A DNA stretch of 64,000 nt from Clavibacter michiganensis subsp. tessellarius (GCF_021922985.1 NZ_CP040788.1:2294001-2358000), one strand, 5' to 3'; positions 43,707 to 53,171 are shown, numbered from the stretch's first letter. The notes: a model not told the origin generated them from the sequence alone. Made by a program: numbers and translations.

Positions 43707-44033
43707 TCAGACGTCCCAGCCATGTGCGCGCTGCACCGCGCGGAGGGCGTCGGCGGCGTCGTCCTCGCCGAAGGGCAGGCGGTCCCAGCGGATGCCGTCC
43801 GGCGCGATCCAGCCGAGCTCTCCGAGGGCGGCGGCGAGGTCCTCGATGTAGAGCGCGACCGCGTCGTCGGCGCCGCGGATCGTGTCGCCGGTGATGGACC
43901 AGCCGAAGTACCCGGCGACGAAGCGCGCCTGCTCGGTGGAGCTGCGCATCGGGCCGCGGGGGCGGGCGGGGAGGGCCTCGCTCGCGGAGGACTGGACCAG
44001 ATCGCCCATGTCGTCGGCGCTCGTGTCCTGCAT
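43707..44033 (-). CDS. small hypothetical protein
   Basis: A 108-residue acidic soluble protein, not recognised. It has a disordered start (MQDTSADDMGDLVQSSASE), then a compact domain from about residue 33 (QARFVAGYFGWSITGDTIRG to GWIAPDGIRWDRLPFGEDDA). ATG 44033 has AGGAGAGGG upstream. It is read in the same direction as the DUF7882-like gene 218 nt upstream. Confidence 0.6.
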   Translation of the reverse strand: MQDTSADDMGDLVQSSASEALPARPRGPMRSSTEQARFVAGYFGWSITGDTIRGADDAVALYIEDLAAALGELGWIAPDGIRWDRLPFGEDDAADALRAVQRAHGWDV

Positions 44034-44251
44034 GCGTCCCTCTCCTGGGCGACGCGCCCGCGTGACCCGACACCACGATGCCAGGCGGCGCGCGTGGGCC
44101 CCCAATGCCCCGTCGGGGGTTGACACGGGACAGCCGGCCCGAGTATCCGCAGGTGGGGACGGTGTTCGGGCGGGATGCGGGAGCGGCCCGTGCGCGACCG
44201 GAGACGGTACGAGCGGCCCTGGTGCGAGCGGCCCCCGCGCGAGCGGACGGT

Positions 44252-44575
44252 CTAGCGCGCGTCGTCCCGGGGCTCGTCCTCCGGGGGCTCGCGCATGATG
44301 AGGAGGCCGCCGGGGCTGTTGGCCGTGGTCATCAGCGCGTCCACCCACTTGCGGTTGATGGGCGGGACGCGGCTGCCGTGGTACTTGAAGACCAGGGGCA
44401 GCGAGTTGTGCATCCAGATGGTGGTGCGCCCGTCCCCGACCTCCACGTCGTCGCGCCAGGAGAAGTAGAAGTTCTCCCCGCGGCGCAGCTTCGCGCCGAT
44501 GACGAGCTGGAGGTGAGCGAGCAGACGGTCGTCGAACTCCGCCGTGAGCGTCGAGTCGTACTTGAAGGTGCCCAT
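44252..44575 (-). CDS. DUF7882-like small protein of Microbacteriaceae
   Basis: A 107-residue soluble protein with the segments MGTFKYDSTLTAEFDDRLLA, LQLVIGAKLRRGENFYFSW, TTIWMHNSLPLVFKYHGSR and INRKWVDALMTTANSPGGL. This plan is shared by many short Microbacteriaceae proteins grouped as DUF7882 (from memory, not searched); some are annotated as DNA-ligase-related without proof. Three imperfect GCGAGCGGCCC repeats lie directly downstream at 44208-44250. Function unknown. Confidence 0.68.
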   Translation of the reverse strand: MGTFKYDSTLTAEFDDRLLAHLQLVIGAKLRRGENFYFSWRDDVEVGDGRTTIWMHNSLPLVFKYHGSRVPPINRKWVDALMTTANSPGGLLIMREPPEDEPRDDAR

Positions 44576-44920
44576 GATCGATCCCGTTGTCCCCCTCGTG
44601 AGCTCTCGTGCCCCGCGCCGACGATAGAGGGGGCCAGAGTGCGGCGCTGAGCTTCGGCCGTGCCCACCCACTATGCCAGCCCTGCCGTCGCGTGAGGCAT
44701 CGTCCGGGAGGGCGATCCGCGTGTGGTAATGAGCCGGTCCTGGGGAGGGGGCGCGGGCGCCGCGACGCGCGAGGCGGCGCGAGCGGATCCGCCGCGCCCG
44801 GGACGACCGGCCGGCGACCTGTCAAGGGGGTAGGCGGCCCCCGCGGCGGCGGCGAACGCTCGACGGGAGAAGAGCCGCGGCCGGATCCGGCGCGGCGCCG
44901 TCCACCAGGAGAGGTCCTCC
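44576..44920. other. intergenic region, promoter side of two divergent genes
   Basis: A 345-bp GC-rich stretch between the DUF7882-like gene and Mn catalase. Nothing gene-like is visible. The catalase promoter presumably lies in its right half, where GGGGGTAGGC occurs at about 44825, but I cannot assign a sigma factor. Confidence 0.45.
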
Positions 44921-45805
44921 ATGTTCTTCCACAAGCAGGAGCTGCAGCACAGCGCCACCCCCGACAAGCCCGACCCCATCTACGCGCGCCACCTCCAGGA
45001 GGTGCTCGGCGGCCAGTACGGCGAGATCTCCGTCGCCATGCAGTACGGCTTCCAGTCCTGGAACTCGAAGCTCCCCGGCAAGTACCGCGACATGCTCTAC
45101 GGCATCGGCGCGGAGGAGTTCGGCCACGTCGAGATGCTCGCCATCATGATCGCGAAGCTGCTCGAGACCGCGCCCGTCGAGGCGACCGAGGACGCGATGA
45201 AGGACCCGACCCTCGCGGCGGTCATCGGCGGCGGCGACATCCAGCACGCCATCGTCGCGGGCGCCGGCGCGCGCCCCGTGGACAGCAACGGGAACCCGTG
45301 GCAGGGCTCCTTCATCACCGCGAGCGGCAACCTGCTCGCCGACTTCCACGCCAACGCGAACGCCGAGATGCAGGGCCGCCTGCAGGTGGCACGGCTGTAC
45401 CACATGACCGACGACCACGGCGTGAAGGACCTCCTGGCCTTCCTGCTCGCGCGCGACACGATGCACCAGAACCAGTGGGTCGCGGCGATCGCCGAGCTCC
45501 AGGCCGAGGGCACCGAGAACCTGCCCGTGCCGAGCGACTTCCCGGTCGAGCTCGAGGACCGGGACGTCTCGTACCAGTACCTCAACTTCTCGGACGGCCC
45601 CGCGGCATCCGAGGGCTCGTGGGCGTCCGGCCCGACGCCCGACGGCAAGGGCACCTTCACGTACCACGACGGGCCCACGTCGTCGGTGCCGATGCCGCCG
45701 CCGCCCGTCGGCGACCCGCTGCTCCACGGCACCATCCCGCCGAAGGACCCGGGGCTGCTGAAGAAGGCCGCGAGCGCCGTGAAGGACGCCGTCACCCCCG
45801 AGTGA
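44921..45805 (+). CDS. manganese catalase
   Basis: A 294-residue di-manganese catalase that breaks down hydrogen peroxide. All five metal ligands are at family positions: Glu35, Glu66, His69 (EEFGH), Glu149 and His182. The four-helix bundle fills residues 20-200; the C-terminal 90 residues are Pro/Gly-rich, as usual, and wrap the neighbouring subunit. ATG 44921 has GAGAGG upstream. It is cytoplasmic and transcribed alone. Confidence 0.95.
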   Translation: MFFHKQELQHSATPDKPDPIYARHLQEVLGGQYGEISVAMQYGFQSWNSKLPGKYRDMLYGIGAEEFGHVEMLAIMIAKLLETAPVEATEDAMKDPTLAAVIGGGDIQHAIVAGAGARPVDSNGNPWQGSFITASGNLLADFHANANAEMQGRLQVARLYHMTDDHGVKDLLAFLLARDTMHQNQWVAAIAELQAEGTENLPVPSDFPVELEDRDVSYQYLNFSDGPAASEGSWASGPTPDGKGTFTYHDGPTSSVPMPPPPVGDPLLHGTIPPKDPGLLKKAASAVKDAVTPE

Positions 45806-45911
45806 TCCGCGACGCGCGGCGGTGCGGTCGGTCCCTCCCGGGGTCGGCCGCATCGCCGCGTCCCGAGCCCCGCGTCCGTCCGGACACGGGCCGACCCCGC
45901 GAGAGGACCGC

Positions 45912-46691
45912 ATGATCCGCACCGGCACCCCGCCCCACCCCGCCTCCCCCGTGCTCGCGCGCGACGTGGCGCCGGGCGTCCACCTGCTCTCCCACGCGCA
46001 CGTGAACCTGGTCCTGATCGAGGACGACGACGGCGTCACCCTCGTCGACACCGCGTTCCCGGACACCTGGCCGCACCTGCTGCGCGCCCTCCGCGCGATC
46101 GGCCGGACGCCCGACGACGTGCGCGCCGTGGTGCTCACGCACGGGCACTTCGACCACGTCGGATCCGCCGCCCGGGCCGCCCGCGAGCTCGGCGTTCCGG
46201 TGCACGTGCACCCGGGCGACGCGCGCATCGCCCGGCACCCGTACTCCTACCGCCGCGAGCGCACGCCGTTCGCGTACCCGCTCCGGTACGGCCGGGCGAT
46301 CCCCGTCGTCGCGGCGATGGCCGCCGCGGGCGCGCTGCGCGTCGAGGGCGTGGACGCCGTCGCCGACCTCGCGGCCGGGCCCCTCGACGTGCCCGGCCGG
46401 CCCGTCGTGATCCCGACCCCCGGCCACACCGACGGCCACGTCGCGCTGCACCTGCCGGACCGGGACGCGCTGATCACGGGCGACGCGCTCGTGACGCTCG
46501 ACCCGTACACGGGACGCACCGGCTGCCGCATCGTCGCGGGCGCCGCCACCGCCGACAGCGGGCGGGCGCTGCGCTCGCTCGCGGCGCTCGAGGACACGGA
46601 CGCGCGCATCGTGCTGCCGGGGCACGGCGCGCCCTGGCGGAACGGGATCCGCGCCGCCGTGTCCGCCGCGCGCTCGGCGGGCCCGGCGTGA
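45912..46691 (+). CDS. MBL-fold metallo-hydrolase
   Basis: A 259-residue metallo-beta-lactamase-fold enzyme. The metal motif THGHFDHVG (HxHxDH) is at about 76-84, the further His in PTPGHTDGHVALH, the bridging Asp in ITGDALV and the last His in VLPGHGAP. Substrate unknown; glyoxalase II-like and lactonase-like enzymes share this pattern. ATG 45912 has GAGAGGA upstream. Its stop overlaps the start of the next gene (GTGA), so it heads a three-gene operon. Confidence 0.87.
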   Translation: MIRTGTPPHPASPVLARDVAPGVHLLSHAHVNLVLIEDDDGVTLVDTAFPDTWPHLLRALRAIGRTPDDVRAVVLTHGHFDHVGSAARAARELGVPVHVHPGDARIARHPYSYRRERTPFAYPLRYGRAIPVVAAMAAAGALRVEGVDAVADLAAGPLDVPGRPVVIPTPGHTDGHVALHLPDRDALITGDALVTLDPYTGRTGCRIVAGAATADSGRALRSLAALEDTDARIVLPGHGAPWRNGIRAAVSAARSAGPA

Positions 46692-47425
46692 CGGGCCTCA
46701 CGGAGCTGTGGCTCGTCCGGCACGGCGAGAGCACCGCGAACGTCGCCGCGAGCCGGGCCGACCGGGACGGCGCCGAGGTGATCCACGTCGACCACCGGGA
46801 TCCGGACGTCCCACTCTCCGACGTCGGGAAGGCGCAGGCCCGCGCGCTGGGCCGGTGGTTCGCGAGCCGGTCCGACGTGCCGACGGCCGTGTGGTCGTCG
46901 CACTACCTGCGGGCGCGGACGACCGCGGAGGTCGCGCTGGCCGAGGCGGGGATCGCCGCGGAGGTGCGGCCGGACGAGCGGCTGCGCGACCGCGAGCTAG
47001 GGATCCTCGACCTCCTCACCTCCCGCGGCGTCGCCGCCCGCCACCCCGACGAGGACACCCGGCGGCGCTGGCTCGGCAAGCTGTCCTACCGGCCGCCGGG
47101 CGGCGAGTCGTGGGCGGACGTCGCGCTCCGCGTGCGCTCGTTCCTGCAGGATCCCGAGGTCGAGGCCGCCGACGGCCGCGCCCTGATCACGACGCACGAC
47201 GCCGTGGTGATGCTCTTCCTCTACGTCGGCCTCGGGCTCTCCGAGGCCGAGCTGCTCGCCTTCCAGTCGCAGCACACCGTGGCGAACGCGTCCGTCACGG
47301 TGCTCGAGCGGTCCGCCCCGCGCGACCCGTGGACCCTCCGCACCTTCTCGGCCACGGAGCACCTCGACGGGCAGGGCGCGCCCGTCACCCAGCACGGAGG
47401 GGAACCCGATGTCCGACGACGATGA
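46688..47425 (+). CDS. histidine phosphatase family protein
   Basis: A 245-residue phosphoglycerate-mutase-like phosphatase. The catalytic RHGES motif holds His12; the second His is in LITTHDAVVML, and Arg and Glu of the pocket are in SHYLRARTTAEVAL and RDRELGILD. GTG 46688 overlaps the stop of the MBL gene by 4 nt. It also overlaps the next gene by 17 nt. The substrate is not evident; the whole sequence is longer than a minimal phosphatase, with an Arg-rich end. Confidence 0.86.
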   Translation: MTGLTELWLVRHGESTANVAASRADRDGAEVIHVDHRDPDVPLSDVGKAQARALGRWFASRSDVPTAVWSSHYLRARTTAEVALAEAGIAAEVRPDERLRDRELGILDLLTSRGVAARHPDEDTRRRWLGKLSYRPPGGESWADVALRVRSFLQDPEVEAADGRALITTHDAVVMLFLYVGLGLSEAELLAFQSQHTVANASVTVLERSAPRDPWTLRTFSATEHLDGQGAPVTQHGGEPDVRRR

Positions 47426-48308
47426 CGACCGCACCCGCGCCGACGCGCCCGCGGAGGTGGTGACGCCGGCCGCGCTGCGCGACTGGGCGCTGCCCGCGGC
47501 GACCGGATCCAAGTACGGGCGCGGCCAGGTCGTGGTCGTCGGCGGGGCCCTCCGCTCCCCCGGCGCGGCCATGATCGCGGGGCTCGCGGCCCTGCGCGTG
47601 GGCGCCGGCCGGCTCACGCTCGCGGTGGGCGCGTCGGTCGCGACCGAGGTCGCCGTCGCGGTGCCGGAGAGCGGCGTCGTGCCGCTCGAGGAGACGGACG
47701 CCGGGCACGTGCGGGGCGCCGGGATCCGCGCGGCGGAGGACGACATCGCGTCCGCCGACGCCGTGCTCGTCGGCCCCGGCCTCGACGACGCGGACGAGGC
47801 CGAGCGGATGCTGCGCCTCCTCGCGACCCTCGTGCCCGACGACGCCGTCGTGGTGCTCGACGCCTACGCGCTCGGCGTGCTCCCCGCGTGCCGCGAATCC
47901 GCCGCGCACCTCGTCGGGCGGCTCGTGCTCACGCCCAACTCCTCCGAGGCCGAGCGCCTGCTCGGGCGCGACGCGGGCGACGACGCCGTGGCGGACGCGC
48001 GCGAGATCGCGCGCCGATACGGCGCGGTCGTGTCGATGGGCGGCGTGGTCGCGGCGTCGGACGGGCGGGCCTGGACGGTCGGCGCGGGCGGCAGCGGCCT
48101 CGGCACGTCCGGATCCGGGGACGTGCTCGGCGGCGCGGTCGCGGGGCTGTGCGCCCGGGGCGCGGATCCGGCCCAGGCGGCGGTCTGGGCGACGCACGCG
48201 CACGCCGCGGCGGGCGACCGGCTGGCCGTGCAGGTCGGGCCGCTCGGCTACCTGGCGAGCGAGCTGCTCCTGGAGCTACCGCGCGTCCTGGTCGAGCTGG
48301 AGGCCTGA
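47409..48308 (+). CDS. nnrD: ADP-dependent NAD(P)H-hydrate dehydratase
   Basis: A 299-residue ribokinase-like enzyme that repairs damaged NAD(P)H hydrates. Family signatures are KYGRGQVVVVGGALRSPGAA near the start, VLTPNSSEAERLLG, and GTSGSGDVLGGAVAGL with the catalytic Asp. Only the dehydratase domain is present; the epimerase domain (NnrE), fused in many bacteria, must be encoded elsewhere or be absent. Translation is coupled to the phosphatase gene. Confidence 0.92.
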   Translation: MSDDDDDRTRADAPAEVVTPAALRDWALPAATGSKYGRGQVVVVGGALRSPGAAMIAGLAALRVGAGRLTLAVGASVATEVAVAVPESGVVPLEETDAGHVRGAGIRAAEDDIASADAVLVGPGLDDADEAERMLRLLATLVPDDAVVVLDAYALGVLPACRESAAHLVGRLVLTPNSSEAERLLGRDAGDDAVADAREIARRYGAVVSMGGVVAASDGRAWTVGAGGSGLGTSGSGDVLGGAVAGLCARGADPAQAAVWATHAHAAAGDRLAVQVGPLGYLASELLLELPRVLVELEA

Positions 48309-48400
48309 GCCGGCTCCTCCCCAGGCGGACGCGGACGGGCGTCGCCTGGGGATCCCCGCCGGGCCCGGTCGCCGCGCGCGGACGGTCGTAGGGTCGGACC

Positions 48401-48604
48401 ATGACTGATTCCACGTACACCGCACAGCTGGTCGGCCCCGAGGGCACGGAGGAGACCGAGGTCGAGTTCCTCAACGGCGAGCCCGTGAAGAGCTTCACGC
48501 GCGCCACCTCGCTCAGCGAGCAGGAGGTCGTGTGGGAGCTCGACGCGGACGAGGACGGCTACGTCTACCGTCCCGCCGGCATCCCGGGTGCCGACTACTC
48601 CTGA
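48401..48604 (+). CDS. small acidic hypothetical protein
   Basis: A 67-residue, strongly acidic, beta-rich protein (MTDSTYTAQLVGPEGTEETE to DEDGYVYRPAGIPGADYS). TAGGGT stands exactly 6 nt before ATG 48401 and no ribosome site is seen, so it is probably a leaderless mRNA. No family recognised. Confidence 0.65.
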   Translation: MTDSTYTAQLVGPEGTEETEVEFLNGEPVKSFTRATSLSEQEVVWELDADEDGYVYRPAGIPGADYS

Positions 48605-48617
48605 GTCGCCTGGCCCC

Positions 48618-48827
48618 CTAGAGGGTGAGGAACGCCACGCAGCACAGCACGCTGACGCTCAGGGCGCCGAGCGACGCGAGCGTCCACGGCCGGATGGTCG
48701 GGTGGAACAGCCCGACCTTCCCGACGCCGTGCTGGCGGATGCCCTTCCACACGCCGATGCATTGCAGCGCTCCGCCGAGCAGCATCGTGGCGAGGGCGGT
48801 GTAGACGAGCGCGTCGAAGGAGTCCAC
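48618..48827 (-). CDS. small two-helix membrane protein
   Basis: A 69-residue protein with two membrane helices (ALVYTALATMLLGGALQCIGVW and TLASLGALSVSVLCCVAFLTL) joined by a basic loop (KGIRQHGVGKVGLFHPTIRP). GTG 48827 has TAGCGT 7 nt upstream, the leaderless layout. Convergent with the gene at 48401. No family recognised. Confidence 0.6.
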   Translation of the reverse strand: MDSFDALVYTALATMLLGGALQCIGVWKGIRQHGVGKVGLFHPTIRPWTLASLGALSVSVLCCVAFLTL

Positions 48828-48969
48828 CGCTCGGACGCTACCGGCGGCGCAGGTGGCCGTCGTCCCCCCTGTTCGGGCGCGGACCTCCGCGAGCGGGCAC
48901 CATCCGGGCCGTCGGCCGCCCGGTCCCCCGCCGTAGGATCGAGGTCCCGCACGACGTGAGGAAACCCGC

Positions 48970-49692
48970 ATGAGCACCAGCCCGTCCACGCCCGCGACCG
49001 ACACCGCCGCGATCGCCCGCATCATCGACCACACGCTCCTGAAGCCCGAGGCCACGCGCGACGAGGTCGCTGCGCTCGTCGCCGAGGCCGTGGAGCTCGG
49101 CACCTACTCGGTGTGCGTCTCCCCGTCGATGCTCCCGCTCGAGCTGCCCGCCGGATCCGACCTCAAGGTCGCAGTCGTCTGCGGCTTCCCCAGCGGCAAG
49201 CACCACAGCGAGGTCAAGGCCGCCGAGGCCGCCCTCTCCGTCCGCCAGGGCGCGGACGAGGTCGACATGGTCATCGACGTCGGCGCCGCCCGCGAGGGCC
49301 GCTTCGCCGACGTCGAGGCCGACATCCGCGCCGTCCGCGAGGCCGTGCCCGCGCCCGCCGTGCTCAAGGTCATCATCGAGTCGGCCGCGCTCGACGACGA
49401 CCAGATCGTCGCCGTCTGCCGGGCCGCCGTCGCCGCGGGCGCCGACTTCGTCAAGACCTCCACGGGGTTCCACCCCACCGGCGGCGCCACTGTGCACGCG
49501 GTCGAGCTCATGAGCCGCACGGTCGACGGCAAGGCGGGCGTCAAGGCGTCCGGCGGCATCCGCACGTACGAGACCGCCGTGCAGATGATCGAGGCCGGCG
49601 CCACCCGCCTCGGCGTCTCGGGCAGCGCGGTCGTGCTCGCGGGCCCCGTGCAGACGCCCGAGAACGGCGCGCTCGGATCGAGCGGCTACTGA
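48970..49692 (+). CDS. deoC: deoxyribose-phosphate aldolase
   Basis: A 240-residue class I aldolase that splits deoxyribose 5-phosphate into acetaldehyde and glyceraldehyde 3-phosphate. The Schiff-base Lys162 is in FVKTSTGF, the catalytic Lys192 in VKASGGIR and Asp103 in [11 protein letters not shown] 48970 follows TGAGGA. Its stop shares the A of the next ATG (TGATG), coupling it to the aminopeptidase gene. Confidence 0.95.
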   Translation: MSTSPSTPATDTAAIARIIDHTLLKPEATRDEVAALVAEAVELGTYSVCVSPSMLPLELPAGSDLKVAVVCGFPSGKHHSEVKAAEAALSVRQGADEVDMVIDVGAAREGRFADVEADIRAVREAVPAPAVLKVIIESAALDDDQIVAVCRAAVAAGADFVKTSTGFHPTGGATVHAVELMSRTVDGKAGVKASGGIRTYETAVQMIEAGATRLGVSGSAVVLAGPVQTPENGALGSSGY

Positions 49693-50987
49693 TGCCCGCG
49701 GACCGCCGCGCGCACCTCGCCGACCTCGGTCACTACATCCAGGCCTCCCCCTCCTCGTTCCACGCGGTCGCGGAGGCCGCCCGCCGCCTCGACGCCGCGG
49801 GCTTCACCGGGCTCGACGAGCGCGACGCCTGGCCGACCGGCGCCGGGAAGAGGTACGTCGTCCGCGACGGCGCGCTCCTCGCGTGGATCCAGCCCGCCGG
49901 CGCGCACGCCACCACGCCCTTCCGCGTGCTCGGCGCCCACACCGACTCCCCCGGCTTCAAGCTGAAGCCGAAGCCCACCGTGGGATCCGACGGCTGGGTG
50001 CAGGCGGGCGTCGAGGTCTACGGCGGGCCGCTCCTCAACTCCTGGCTCGACCGCGACCTCGAGCTCGCCGGCCGCCTCGTCACGCGCGACGGCGTCCGCC
50101 ACCTCGTCCGCACCGGCCCGCTGCTGCGCTTCCCGCAGCTCGCCGTGCACCTCGACCGCGGCGTCAACACGGAGGGCCTGCGGCTGGATCCGCAGCGCCA
50201 CATGTCGCCGATCCTCGGCACGGGCTCCCCCGCCGACGCCGACGTGCTCGGCCACCTGGCCGGCATCGCGGGCGTCCGCGCCGACGACGTGCTCGGCTAC
50301 GACGTGGGCGTCGCCGACACGCAGGCGCCGGGATCCCTCGGCCTCGACGGCGAGCTCTTCGCCGCCGGCCGCATGGACAACCTCAGCTCCGTGCACGCCG
50401 GCCTCGCCGCCCTGCTCGAGCTCGCGGCCGCGGCCGACGACGACGCGGACGCGCCCGTCGCGGTGCTCGCCGCCTTCGACCACGAGGAGGTCGGATCCGC
50501 CACGCCCTCGGGTGCCGCCGGCCCGATCCTCGAGGACGTGCTCGGCCGCATCTCCGCGGGCCTCGGCGCCGGATCCGAGGAGCGCCGCCGCGCGTTCGCC
50601 GCGTCCTGGTGCCTCTCGGCCGACGCCGGCCACGCCGTGCACCCGAACTATCCGGACCGCCACGACCCGGCCAACCGGCCGGTGCCGAACGGCGGCCCGC
50701 TGCTGAAGATCAACGCGAACCAGCGCTACGCGACCGACGGCGTCGGCGCCCGCGAGTGGGCGCTCGCCTGCGAGCGCGCGGGCGTGCCCACCCAGGAGTT
50801 CGTCTCCAGCAACGCGGTGCCCTGCGGCTCCACCATCGGCCCGATCACGGCGACGCGGCTCGGGATCCGCACGGTCGACGTCGGCATCCCCCTGCTCTCG
50901 ATGCACTCGGCCCGCGAGCTGTGCGGCGCCGACGACCCGGGGCACCTCGCGGCCGCGGCCGCCGCGTTCCTCCGCTCGGCGGTCTGA
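49692..50987 (+). CDS. M18 family aminopeptidase
   Basis: A 431-residue zinc aminopeptidase of family M18. The di-zinc ligands are spread over GAHTDSPGFKLKP (His), AGRMDNLSSVHAG (Asp), FDHEEVGS (catalytic Glu and ligand Glu) and the late His in PLLSMHSARE; GCGSTIGPI-type substrate loop reads PCGSTIGPITA. It removes acidic or neutral N-terminal residues in the cytoplasm. Start ATG 49692 overlaps the deoC stop by one base. Confidence 0.93.
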   Translation: MPADRRAHLADLGHYIQASPSSFHAVAEAARRLDAAGFTGLDERDAWPTGAGKRYVVRDGALLAWIQPAGAHATTPFRVLGAHTDSPGFKLKPKPTVGSDGWVQAGVEVYGGPLLNSWLDRDLELAGRLVTRDGVRHLVRTGPLLRFPQLAVHLDRGVNTEGLRLDPQRHMSPILGTGSPADADVLGHLAGIAGVRADDVLGYDVGVADTQAPGSLGLDGELFAAGRMDNLSSVHAGLAALLELAAAADDDADAPVAVLAAFDHEEVGSATPSGAAGPILEDVLGRISAGLGAGSEERRRAFAASWCLSADAGHAVHPNYPDRHDPANRPVPNGGPLLKINANQRYATDGVGAREWALACERAGVPTQEFVSSNAVPCGSTIGPITATRLGIRTVDVGIPLLSMHSARELCGADDPGHLAAAAAAFLRSAV

Positions 50988-51048
50988 CGGACGACGGTCT
51001 GAAGGACGGCTCGAACCGCGCGGCGTCCGAGCCGCCGCCACCGCACGA

Positions 51049-51083
51049 GAGAGGGCCCGACGCGCATCGCGTCGGGCCCTCTC
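51049..51083. terminator. GGGCCC-stem hairpin between convergent genes
   Basis: A perfect 16-bp stem GAGAGGGCCCGACGCG / CGCGTCGGGCCCTCTC with a CAT loop, placed between the aminopeptidase and the DUF305 gene. It probably ends both transcripts. Confidence 0.82.
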
Positions 51084-51099
51084 CTCGTCCCCGGCGGGA

Positions 51100-51831
51100 T
51101 CAGCCGCCGTACGACGCCAGCAGGGCCCGCATCTTCGTGAGCTGCTCCTCCTGCGACGAGCGCATGGCGCCCGCGATGTCGAGCGCGTCGGTGGACGTGC
51201 CGAGCTGCGCCTCCCCGTCGGCCATCGCGATCGCGGCCTCGTGCTGGGCGATCATCCCCTGCAGGAACAGGCGCCCGGCGTCCGCGCCGCTCGCGGACCG
51301 CACGGCCTGCAGCTGCGCGTCGGACGCGGCGGCGCCCGCCTCGGCGGACCCCGCGGCGCCCTCGCTCCCGGAGGCGCTCCCGGACGCGCTGCCGCTGCCG
51401 CTCGCCGCGCCCTCCTCGGATCCCGCGCCGCCCGCGACTCCGCCGGCCTCCTCGCGGTCCTCGGTGCCGTTCGACCCGGACGCGCCGTCCTCCCCGGCCC
51501 ACTCCTCCGCGAGGCGGCCGAGCTCCTGGGCCTGCGGACCCTGCTGGTCGCGGATCTGCACGGCGAGCTCCTCCGCTCCCGGCGGCAGGTCGTCGGCCTG
51601 GAGGGCGGCCTCGGCGAGCGCCACGGATCGCGCGGCGTGGTCGCCCATGTCCTGCGCGAACACCAGGTCGGCGCGGTTCCAGCCCTCGGAGCCCGTCTCG
51701 ACGGGCGCCGCGGCGTCGGCGCTCGGCGATGCCGCGTCCTCGGGCGTGCGCGGCGGCGTCGAGCATCCGGCGAGCCCGGCGGCGAGGACGAGGGCGGTCG
51801 TGGCGGCGGCGAGGCGGTGTCGGTATCCCAT
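51100..51831 (-). CDS. DUF305 lipoprotein
   Basis: A 243-residue exported lipoprotein: signal peptide with lipobox LAGC (Cys23). The DUF305 (ferritin-like) domain shows the paired blocks FAQDMGDHAARSVALAEAAL and FLQGMIAQHEAAIAMADGEA, where Met/His clusters suggest metal binding, perhaps copper (inference). Between the blocks lies a long Ser/Gly/Glu linker (GSGSASGSASGSEGAAGS). ATG 51831 has GGAGGA upstream. Confidence 0.87.
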   Translation of the reverse strand: MGYRHRLAAATTALVLAAGLAGCSTPPRTPEDAASPSADAAAPVETGSEGWNRADLVFAQDMGDHAARSVALAEAALQADDLPPGAEELAVQIRDQQGPQAQELGRLAEEWAGEDGASGSNGTEDREEAGGVAGGAGSEEGAASGSGSASGSASGSEGAAGSAEAGAAASDAQLQAVRSASGADAGRLFLQGMIAQHEAAIAMADGEAQLGTSTDALDIAGAMRSSQEEQLTKMRALLASYGG

Positions 51832-51887
51832 GCGACGATCCTCCTCCACGGCGCGGATCGGCGTGCCCGCGAAGGTAGGTTCTCCCC

Positions 51888-52541
51888 ATGCCCGAGATCG
51901 TCGACCTGCCGCATCCCGGCACGACCCTCGAGTTCGGCGAGCCGGGCAGCCCCGTCGTCGTGCTCGTCCACGACGACCACGGCCGCCTCCCCTGGCTCGA
52001 CCAGTACGCGCTCGCCCTGGCCCGCGCCGGCTTCCACGTGCTCGTGCCCGACCTCTACGACGGCCGCGCCACCCTCGACGACTCCCTCGCCGCCGGCCTC
52101 GCGGCGGAGCTCGACGTGGGCTTCGCGCTCGGCACCATCCGCGACGGCATCGACTCGGCGCGCGCCCGCGGATCCGCCCGCGTCGGCCTCGTCGGCTTCG
52201 CCCCCGGCGGCTGGCTCGCCCTCCTCGAGGCGCAGGACGGCGGCGCGGACGCCGTGGTCGCCTACTGCGCGAGCCTCGGCCCCGAGGAGCACGGCGTCAT
52301 CCCGTGCGCGGTGCTGCTGCACCTGGCCGAGCACGACGAGTGGATCGACGACCAGCGGCCCGAGGCGTTCATCGGCCGGCTCCGCGAGCACGGCACGCCC
52401 ATCACGGCGCACACCTACCCCGGCACCACCCCGGCGTTCCCGAACGCGAGCCTCCGCGACCGGCTGGATCCGGACGCCGCGGCCCTCGCGTACCGCCGCA
52501 CGGAGGCCTTCCTGGCCGACCACCTGGGAAACGGGTCCTGA
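51888..52541 (+). CDS. dienelactone hydrolase family protein
   Basis: A 217-residue alpha/beta hydrolase of the DLH group. The acid is in LAEHDEWID and the His in HTYPGTTPAF, but the nucleophile elbow reads VGFAPGG, with Ala where Cys or Ser is expected, so activity may be lost or altered. TAGGTT stands exactly 6 nt before ATG 51888, a leaderless layout. It is monocistronic. Confidence 0.82.
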   Translation: MPEIVDLPHPGTTLEFGEPGSPVVVLVHDDHGRLPWLDQYALALARAGFHVLVPDLYDGRATLDDSLAAGLAAELDVGFALGTIRDGIDSARARGSARVGLVGFAPGGWLALLEAQDGGADAVVAYCASLGPEEHGVIPCAVLLHLAEHDEWIDDQRPEAFIGRLREHGTPITAHTYPGTTPAFPNASLRDRLDPDAAALAYRRTEAFLADHLGNGS

Positions 52542-52638
52542 TCCAGTAGCGCGATCCCACCAAACCGGTCGGGTACGCGGTACGAATGTAAGGAGCCTGG
52601 GAATGCCCCGGCTCTTCCCTACCAGTGGAGGCACCATC

Positions 52639-53058
52639 ATGAGCTCGTCCCCGAACCGCCTGCTCGGCACCGTCTTCGGCGCCGTCTACGTCCTCGTCGG
52701 CCTTCTCGGCTTCCTGTTCCCGCCGAACAGCGGGGGCTTCTTCTCGTCCGACGGCGGCCTGCTGCTCGGCATCTTCATGGTGAACCCGTTCCACAACGTG
52801 GCCCACCTCCTCATCGGCGCGGCCCTCCTCATCGGCGGCCTCTCCAGCGTCGCGGCGGCCAAGGCCGTGAACTCGACCATCGGCTTCGCGTACCTCGCGC
52901 TCGGCGTCGTCGGCTTCTTCCTCGTGAACACCGACTTCAACGTGCTCGCGCTCAACACCGCGGACCACTTCCTGCACCTCGGCAGCGCCGTCGTGCTGCT
53001 GATCGTGGGCCTCGGCGCCGAGAAGGGCGTCCGCAACCGCGCCGCCCGCGCCGCCTAG
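52639..53058 (+). CDS. DUF4383 membrane protein
   Basis: A 139-residue protein with four membrane helices (LLGTVFGAVYVLVGLLGFLF, VAHLLIGAALLIGGLSS, TIGFAYLALGVVGFFLV, FLHLGSAVVLLIVGLGA). The motif NPFHNVAHLLIGA and NTADHFLHLGSA are typical of DUF4383, with His residues near the membrane face. Function unknown. ATG 52639 has a GGAGGC ribosome site. Confidence 0.85.
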   Translation: MSSSPNRLLGTVFGAVYVLVGLLGFLFPPNSGGFFSSDGGLLLGIFMVNPFHNVAHLLIGAALLIGGLSSVAAAKAVNSTIGFAYLALGVVGFFLVNTDFNVLALNTADHFLHLGSAVVLLIVGLGAEKGVRNRAARAA

Positions 53059-53171
53059 GCGACACCGCACCACCACCGCCGCGCCGCTGCACCGGGCGCG
53101 TCACGCATCACCGCACGACAGCACGCAGCACCGCACCACCGCGGCGCCCGGGACGACGAAGGGACCAGCAC

